From: Lunularia cruciata
Taxonomy: Eukaryota > Streptophyta > Marchantiopsida > Lunulariales > Lunulariaceae
Assembly: GCA_948567375.1 (NCBI GenBank)
Contig: OX419757.1
Span: 30,380,001 to 30,444,000, forward strand
Direction: 5' to 3'
DNA length: 64,000 nucleotides
The notes beneath the pieces are model-generated. The model was not told where the DNA came from. It did not search any database and saw only the letters and a program-made list of their open reading frames with translations. The position numbers were made by a program, and so were the translations under genes. Below, in pieces: positions 56,766 through 64,000 of the stretch. Position 1 is the stretch's first letter, and every line of letters starts with the position of its first letter.

Positions 56766-59582
56766 TATTTTGCCAAGGAGTACTCCAATGAGTAGACCAA
56801 TCTATAAACTCTCACCAAAGGAGTTGGAGGAGTTGCAAACACTTATACACTTATAGAGTTGTTGGAGAAGGACTTCATACAACATAGTACCTCTCCTTGG
56901 GAAGCACCAGTCCTATTTGTTCCAAAGAAGGATGGAGGACTTTGTTTCTGTATTGATTACCGTGGGCTCAATAAGCAAACCGTGAAGAATGCATATCCCT
57001 TGCCTCGGATCGACGACTTGCTTGATCAACTAAGTGGATCACGCTACTTTTCCAAGTTGGATCTTTGTAGTGGCTATTGGCAAATTCCTATTGATAAAGA
57101 AGATGTGCAAAAGACTGCCTTTTGCACAAGGTATGGGCATTTTGAGTGGATATTCCTACCTTTAGGACTCATTAATGCTCCAGCGGTCTTCATAGATCAG
57201 ATGCATTGGGTGTTGGATGGACTATTGGATTGGTCAGTGGTGGTGTTCTTGGATGATATCTTAATCTATAAGAAGACAGAGGCAGAACATGTGAATCATG
57301 TGCGAGAAGTCCTAAGACGACTATGACAATGGAGATTTTACTACAAGAAGTCAAAGTATGCCTTTTGGAAAAAGGAGGTTACCTTCTTGGGTCATAAGAT
57401 CTCATCAAAGAGGATCAGGATGGAAGAAGAGAAAATCAAGGCCATCATTGATTGGCCTACTCCAAAGAATACTACAAAAGTATGAGCATTCAATGGATTG
57501 GTCGGTTTTTACCAACGGTTCATCCACTATTATGCTCATGCGGCTGCACCATTGACTGACCTCTTGGGAAAGAAGTTGAGCTTTTGGTGGACCACCAAGC
57601 ATGAAGGAGCATTCCAGAAGTTAAAGCATATGGTGTCTTCAAGACCCATTCTTCAACCATATGATCCTTAACTACCTTGTGTGGTTGATTTTGATGCTTC
57701 TAACTTTGCAATTGGAGCTATGTTGCAACAAAAATTCCTCGATAGACTACATCCCATTGCCTTTGTGTCTTGCCATCTAAATACACTTGAAAGAAATTAC
57801 TCTGCTTGAGATCAAGAACAACTTGCAATGGTATATGCCACCAAGGTATGGAAGCATTATCCCTTGGAGAAACAAGCGATCATGCAAACTGATCACAAGC
57901 CATTGTTGCAACCTTTACACTTGGAACACATGAAGAGTCAATATCATTGATAGGAAGAGCAACTCCAATTTTCTGACATCAAACTTGAGTACAAACCAGG
58001 TCGGTTCTATGTCATCTCTGATGCTCTATCACAACAACCTAATTTGGAGTCTCTTCCTATCATCACGGCAACAATTACGACGGTGTCAATTGACCCTAAG
58101 GTCCATAATGAGTTTTGGTCAACTCTACAACAAGATCCCTTCTTCCAAATGGTACATGGTTGTCTGACAATAGGCAACAAGGAGTACAACACCTTCTCCT
58201 TCAAGGAAGGCCTTCTATTCCATGCAGACTAGATCTATGTTCTAGCCAAAGGTGATCTCTGACTTTTGTGCCTTTAGGAAGCCCATGATCTACCAATAGT
58301 TGGTCACATAGGGGTGGACAAGACCTTAAGTACCCTCCAACGCCAATGGTGGTGGCCCAACATGACAAGAGATATTAGGAGTTTGTTCAATCATGTGAGA
58401 GTTGTCAATGCAACAAGGCCAATAACCAGAAGCCGAGTGGACTCCTTCAACCACTTCCTATTCCAACTACTCATTGAGAACATGTGAGCTTAGATCTCAT
58501 CACCTCCTTGCCCAAGACAACAAGGTCACACATCAATTGTGGTGTTTGTAGATAAGCTTAGTAAGAAAATCCATTAGGCACCAACGGTTGATACTATGGA
58601 TGCTCCAACCTTGGCGCAACTATACTTTGATAATGTATTCAAGCATCATTGGATGCCATGTATACTCATCTCCGACCGTGATGGTTGCTTCACCAAAAAG
58701 TTTTGGCAAGCCCTCTTCTAGATACTTGGCACCAAACTTGCTTTGTCCATAGTCTATCATCCTCAAACTAATGGACAAATTGAACGTGCAAATTGCACCT
58801 TGGAAGATATGATTTGTGCCTTTGTCAACATTCATCATACCAATTGGGATGAATGTCTTGCAACTATGGAGTTTGCATACAACAATGCTAAACAAGCAAG
58901 CACCGTATTCTCTCCTTTCTCTCTCAATTTTGGCCAAGATCCGCTTGTCCTAGATTCTCTTCTTACTCCTTCCCCATCTTAGGTCCCTCATACTTCAACC
59001 TTTTTGACCACCATATCCAAATGTCTCCAACAAGCCAAATCTCACCTCCTTGTTGCTCAAAATTGTCAAAAACAATATACGGACCACCATGGTCGTGATC
59101 TCACCTTTGAAGTTGGTGATAAAGTTATGCTATCCTCTAGTTATCTACCCTTGCCACTTGATACCCAAGTTCATAAACTTGCCCTTAATTAGATATGACC
59201 TTTTGATGTCACCTAAATTGTCTCTTTTGTTGCTTATCAACTCGCCTTGCCTTCTCATATGTGCATCCATCCTGTCTTTCATATTTCCAAGTTGAAACCC
59301 TTTGATCCTAGCCCCTCTTCTTTTTCTTCTTGAGTCCAACCTCCTCCTCCCCCTGTCCCTATCAATGATCATGAGGAGTATGAAGTTGATCGTATCCTTG
59401 TGTGCTACCACATCCAACGAGGACGCCGATAACATATGGAGTACAAGGTCCTTTGGAAAGGGTATCCCCTTCATCATGCCACATGGGAACCTCTTCCTCA
59501 CCTCCAAAATGCACAAACGGCCATCTAGGATTTTGAAGCTTCAATGGTTAAGAGGATGTCACCAACTAGCGGTGGGGGAATA
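56766..59582 (+). pseudogene. Element D: Ty3/gypsy chromovirus pol, best-preserved copy
   Basis: RT (56775-57330) starts with the [13 protein letters not shown] block and has [35 protein letters not shown] and an intact FLDDILIY catalytic box near 57249. RNase H (about 57560-58030) has VVDFDASNFAIGA and QTDHKPLL. Integrase (about 58270-59330) has GHIGVDKTL, and the three acidic residues can be placed in VVFVDKLS, ISDRDGCF and NGQIERAN. A chromodomain at 59374-59530 has EYEVDRIL, YKVLWKGYP and ATWEP. About 15 in-frame stops or shifts remain. The family reverse-transcribes its RNA and integrates into chromatin read by the chromodomain. Protease, gag and 5' LTR are absent because the element is broken at 56766. 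Confidence 0.92.
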
Positions 59583-60007
59583 TGTAACAATATGGAGTTC
59601 AACAACATTGTTAGTAAGGCTAACAAAGTAGAGAATAAGCCAAATTATCCTAGAATATTCTAGAAGCATCTAGGAAGCTTCTTGTGAAGGTTCCCAACTA
59701 GTAAACTTGTGCTCCAAGTAGGTAGCTTCTAGAAGGAAACTTTTAGAAGCTTCTAACGAGCTTAGCTTACATGCCAAGTAGACGGCTTCTAGAAGGAAGC
59801 TTCTTGAAAAGCTTCCTAGTTAACTTGGCTTGCACTCTAAGAAAGAGGCTTGAGGAAGCTTCTTGAGAAGCTTCTCAAGGGCTTTGTATGCTATCTATAA
59901 ATACCAAAGCCAAAGCTCATGCTAGGCATTTGGAGTTTTCCCTCATTCAAGCGTCCCAATGTGAGCTTCCATTCTCTCATTTCTCTCCTTGGTCTTGGTC
60001 TTCTACA
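59583..60007 (+). mobile_element. 3' LTR of element D (425 bp)
   Basis: Preceded by the polypurine tract AGCGGTGGGGGAATA. Begins TGTAACAATATGGAG and ends TCTTCTACA. U3 contains at least six GAAnnTTC or TTCnnGAA motifs (about 59670-59880). A TATAAATA box lies at 59896-59903. The flanks (GGTGT left of element C, AATAA right of this LTR) do not match, so C plus D did not integrate as one unit. Confidence 0.88.
59787..59808 (+). promoter_or_regulatory. Heat-shock-element-like cluster in LTR D
   Basis: TTCTAGAA is followed directly by GAAGCTTCTTGAA, giving five alternating GAA/TTC pentamer cores. It lies about 90 bp upstream of the TATA box. A second near-perfect trimer (GAAGCTTCTTGAG) lies at about 59855-59867. 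Confidence 0.55.
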
Positions 60008-60690
60008 ATAAGGATGTGGATCAAGTGAAGATCAGAGAGGAAGGTATGGCCCAAATTCAAGGCCTACATGCAAGTAACATGGAGGAGGAGAAGTTTCCCT
60101 AGAAGATGGACCAAGGACTAGTTGGTGGACCTTGTAGGAAAACCAATGTAGGTGCAAACTCACCAAATGAACCCGTACATTGGAGGAAAAGGTCTACTCC
60201 AAAGATCAGCTTGCATATCTATTGGTGATGCTGAAAGAGCATACCAATCAAAAGTTCCATGAAACAATAGGCACATTGCTCCTAAAGTTAGCTTACTTCA
60301 AGGGTAATTAAGAACTTCTTATTAGACTCTAGAGAGGTGAACATAGTTCTTTGCTCTAGCATATTTTCAAGTGAAGGATAATCATAGGCAAAGGAAAGAG
60401 ATGTAAGATATTATAAGTATAAGAAACCTTCAGCCTACACATCTTCAACCCAAAACACCTTTGGGGAGGGAGGTAAACTTTGGCCTAGAAGGTAGAAAGT
60501 TTTGTAGCCAAAGACCTTTTGGGTTATCAGCCCAAAGGTGCACCATGGACAAAGAAAGGATCAACACCTTCTACATAGGTAATGCTTAATTCATTGAGCA
60601 TTAGGATAAGATTAGCAACAAGTGATATAGGTGTAATTCAAAGATTTCTGGTATTTTTTAGCCATTGGATACTCCTAAACATGTAATACC
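60008..60690. other. No gene seen
   Basis: Purine-rich, retroelement-like sequence with no protein motif I can identify. Confidence 0.35.
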
Positions 60691-61385
60691 GATACTCCTA
60701 TACATCTAATACCAATAGTTAGACATATCATCTAGAGTTGAAAATTGGCTTGGTAATATCTAGAAAGATGCTATGTATGATGAGCTAGGTAGATCAGATA
60801 GAGGGGCAACCAAAGGAGTACTTCTACTAATAAGGCAAGATTTGAACATAGCTTGAATTTGTAATACCAAAAGCTAAACATATTATCTAGAGATGGAAAC
60901 TGGCTTGGTAACATCTGGAAAGGTGTTATACATGATGGGCTAGGTAGTTAAGATAGAGGTGTCACCAAAAGAGGACTTCTACTAATAGACCAGGAGCTAA
61001 AAATAGCCTGGAAACTTTAGAGCCAATTTTGGATGCCTAAACGGATGAATTAGGTTTCAAAAAAATATATTAATTCCTCTCCCTAAGTGGAGGAAAGATT
61101 TTATTCACTTCCACAGGTTTGTTTCATGAAGAGCTTTCCAACGGTATCTCACTCATGCGATTTGGAGATTCCTACAAGAAGATCCTCTAAAGATTACACT
61201 TGGTCAAAGATGGTTTGACCAACCAGATAGGATCAGAATCAACATGTCACCCATGTATGCAACCATTCTAACGGTACAGCTTGCTTACAAGTCACCAATC
61301 CATGTATCTAATCCAAGGGTGGAGCTTCCTTTGGAGGAGCACACTTTGCTATATAATTCAGTCAAGGTGCTCCTTTGAGGCATTG
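60690..61385 (-). mobile_element. Repeat Z, copy 2, with internal tandem duplication
   Basis: In reverse orientation it matches 49.6-50.1 kb (see copy 1). Here the distal block is present twice as a direct tandem repeat of 156-bp period (start points at about 60706 and 60862, each with TAATACC, ACATAT-ATCTAGAG, TGGCTTGGTAA, GATGnGCTAGGTAG and ACTTCTACTAATA). The copy at 49.95-50.1 kb has it once. Confidence 0.6.
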
Positions 61386-62529
61386 AAGGTCAAATGTGAA
61401 ATTGTGTGTTTCTTCTTTTTTGTTTCTCTTTTATCCTATTGTTGGAAAATTACAATACATCATACACCTTTACTCATATACCACTTAAACTTCACAAGAG
61501 ATCGATGCACAAATCTAGATTTTTAACACCTCATTGAGTATACTCTTCTACTAATTTCATACATCTCATCTATAAACCCTATATAAATTCTTGTTTTAAT
61601 AGTTGCTATTTGTATCAATTTTTTGTGCAGATATAAATTCTTTTTGTTCATCAAGAAAGGTAATATTCTTTTTCTAGATAGTATCCTTAATCAAGAAGAA
61701 TCAAAAGCTCATTAAGTCATATTGGTAGTATCTCAATAATATATAATAATATACATATATTACTCTTGTCTACTTGTTGCTTCTTGAATAATATGTTTTA
61801 CTAAATAAATTTACTTGCTTTTTAGAGAATCATTACATCTTAATTTCTTGGTTGAGAATCAAAGATAATGTGTTTGTATGAAGGTTGATTCTTTTGAAGG
61901 AGAAATTTTCATATTTTGGTTAAACCACAAATTTGGTACTAAATCTCATACTCTTTACCAATATTAACTATTTTCACCATCACATGAGATATTTAAATTC
62001 ATAATATATGCTAAAAGGATGACATAAAGGTATTAAAATCATATCTCTTTCTTTCTATATATTACTTTTACTTTTAAAAGAAGCATAACTATACTGAGTT
62101 TAGGTTTGCCTTACATAATTGAGCCTAGGATTACAATGCTTAGGTATATACGTAGCAAAAATAACCCTATTTTGTGGTATATAGAAAAAATCAAAATTTT
62201 ATATTTTTAAACCTTATTTTTTGATGATGAGGAGCCATATATTACATACCTTGATCTAGGAATTTTTTTGAACATAGGCGTTGGGAGGAAGACACTTTGA
62301 AGGGTTAAATTAATAAAAAATTGAGGCAAAATTTGTAAAATAATATAAGGTTGCTCTAATGAATCAAACTAATTTATTTTTCATGATATGAAGATAAAAA
62401 ATTTATACTATCTATACTTTTTTATTAAATTTAGCTCCCATTTAAATAAAATGACCTTTACTCGTTATTAAATTTAGCTTTAAGTAGTCTTACTAAAGGC
62501 TCTAGAAATCTAGTGCAATTTGGGTTCTT
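61386..62529. other. Very AT-rich, no gene supported
   Basis: No coding frame, RNA gene or LTR end could be recognised. Confidence 0.4.
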
Positions 62530-62887
62530 AACCACTAAGTCAAGGATTTCCCATCCACTTAGTCAAGGATTCCTTCACATGGGCTATCCTTGGACTATAG
62601 AAGAATCCAAAACAAAAAGGCTTGCGGGCCCAAGAGTTCTCAACTCTTTCCTCAAAGCCAAACATCTAGGAATAATACTAAGTCAACACACTAGAATCCA
62701 AAATAGAGGTGCTCATCTTTTCCACTTCCTCTAAAGTAAGGTCACCACTATCTTAGCTATGACTAACTTTAGCTAATCATGACTATGTAGAAATATACTT
62801 TATCTATATATAAATAATATATCTAAAATATTTGTAATACCAAGCTAAATATTACAATACCAAACACATGCATAAATGGATGTTACA
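62530..62887 (-). mobile_element. 3' LTR of element F (family Y), truncated
   Basis: On the minus strand it starts TGTAACATCCATT after the polypurine tract CGGGGGTAAA (62888-62897). It aligns with the solo LTR at 37308 for about 350 bp, until the TGACTTAGT block, then stops matching at about 62530. The distal half is missing. Confidence 0.7.
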
Positions 62888-62889
62888 TT

Positions 62890-64000
62890 TACCCCCGGAC
62901 TAATTTTTCACTTTGTCCTCAAAGTGAAGGTCTCTCTACCTCCTATGATACATCTTGAACTTATCATAGTTAATCCTATCAAAGTGTTTTCCTCCCAACT
63001 CCTTGAGATCGTAGGTGTAATTGCGCCACACCTTCTCCATTATGAAAGGTCCAAAGTACTTATCAAAAAATTCTTTTGCACTTTCTTGAATAGAATAAAA
63101 TCAAATAGCATTACCCAATCACCTTCTTTGAAAGGCTCCACCTTCTTCTTGCCTTACCTCTTGTCATAACTCTCCTTTTGTTTCCTTTGGTCTTGCTCCA
63201 CTTGAACCATAGCAACTGCTCTTGCCTCTTCAAACTCCATGAGTTGTTCCTTCCTTGACTCCTCTGCATCACCTCCTTGTGCTTTCTTTAATCTCCTATG
63301 AATGCTTTAGAAGGTTGGACGATCAAAGTAAATAGGTAGGGTAGACTCAATACCATATACCAATTGAAATGGATAATATCCAGTGGAAGTCTTTGTGGTT
63401 GTCCTATACTCCCACAAAATTGCATGAATCCTCTTGTCCCAATGATGTTTAGCCCCCTCCATTTTTTCATCTTTTGCCAACATCATGCACAAGGTCTGAT
63501 TGGTTCTCTCCGCCAAGCCATTGGAATTTGGCTTATAGGATGTAGTTATTTTATGTGTGACAGAGAAATGTCGTAGCATGGCTGTAGTAATGCTTTGTGT
63601 AAACTCTCATCTTCTATCAAAAACCAACTCCAAAGGGCATCCAAACCTAATGATTATGCTTTCATAAAGAAATCACCAACTTCATCTTCATTCTTGTCCC
63701 TCAATGGTCTAGCCTCAACCCACTTGGTAAGGTAACACTAACTACCACAATATACCAATTGTTCTTGGGTTCTATTGATTGGACCTACAAAATCAATTCT
63801 CCACTTCTCAAAAGGTCCTAGCAATGGAATTGATCTAAGTGGTGGAGTGGATGTAGACTTTCTAGCAAAAGCTTGAAAAACATGACAAGTTTTGCAATAA
63901 TCAAGACAATCCTTGAAAATCCCTCTCCAATAGTAACTTGCATCTAGAATCTTGAAAGCAATCACTTTTCCTACAAAGTGTCCTCTATATACTAAAACTT
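62890..64000 (-). pseudogene. Element F: Ty3/gypsy integrase, cut by the window end
   Basis: On the minus strand: zinc-finger region (YYWRGIFKDCLDYC, KTCHVF), core with RIDFVGPI, YLTKWVEARPLRDKN, LVFDRR, and NSNGLAERTN supplying the third acidic residue. It continues with TSTGYYPFQLVYGIESTLPI, a Lys/Glu-rich GGDAEESRKEQLMEF segment, and a C-terminal KYFGPFIMEKV near 63.06 kb. Only a few stops and one or two shifts break it, so it is younger than E. Upstream pol lies beyond base 64000. No chromodomain is seen before the LTR. Confidence 0.88.

Noticed and set aside
58620-58937. 105-codon minus-strand ORF
   Set aside because: Shadow of the well-supported integrase core of element D on the plus strand.
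55502-60007. A single foldback transposon with long terminal inverted repeats
   Set aside because: The arms are recognisable retroelement 3' ends (integrase, chromodomain, LTR) and the outer flanks lack a shared target duplication.

Overview
The window looks like nuclear DNA of a land plant with a large, repeat-rich genome. The evidence is AT-rich sequence full of microsatellites, Ty3/gypsy LTR retrotransposons of plant type (chromoviruses carrying a chromodomain, and an element with a tRNA-Asp primer site), and a decayed SRA+SET (SUVH-type) histone methyltransferase. Almost every element is old, full of stops and frameshifts, and nested. That pattern suits gymnosperms, ferns or lycophytes, but the sequence alone does not fix the lineage. 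I see no bacterial, organellar, CRISPR or rRNA feature.

Region 1-19 kb is mostly non-coding. It holds a foldback repeat (1.15-1.80 kb), a putative inverted-repeat-bounded element (4.9-6.5 kb), many short degenerate tandem repeats, and a GC-richer island at 10.3-12.1 kb. The island contains coding-like segments and one candidate multi-exon gene (start at 11147) of unknown product. At 14.7-16.9 kb an unidentified exon-like segment and a broken SRA-SET gene lie on the minus strand among direct repeats. A possible LTR with an initiator-Met primer site ends near 18.25 kb.

Region 19-42 kb is a nest. A degenerate minus-strand coding region (P; 19.2-23.2 and 29.2-31.7 kb) is split by a plus-oriented LTR (family X), which is itself split by a minus-strand chromovirus (element A, 25.0-28.7 kb). 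Next comes a minus-strand Ty3/gypsy element B (31.8-38.5 kb) whose gag is split by a solo LTR of family Y. A second X LTR lies at 39.55-41.76 kb.

Region 42.36-46.80 kb is a complete non-autonomous LTR retrotransposon on the minus strand. It has a 5-bp target duplication, two LTRs of about 1.9 kb, a tRNA-Asp-type primer site, a polypurine tract and an internal region of only about 0.68 kb.

Region 47-54.4 kb is a plus-strand degenerate Ty3/gypsy element E ending in an X-family LTR and interrupted by repeat Z. At 55.5-60.0 kb two chromovirus pieces (C minus, D plus) meet head to head, so that two 3' LTRs point outward. The LTRs of A, C and D all carry heat-shock-element-like arrays upstream of a TATA box. 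Repeat Z recurs inverted near 61 kb, and the window ends inside a minus-strand Ty3/gypsy element F.

No gene network can be described. The window is mainly a fossil record of retrotransposon insertions around one small candidate gene island.
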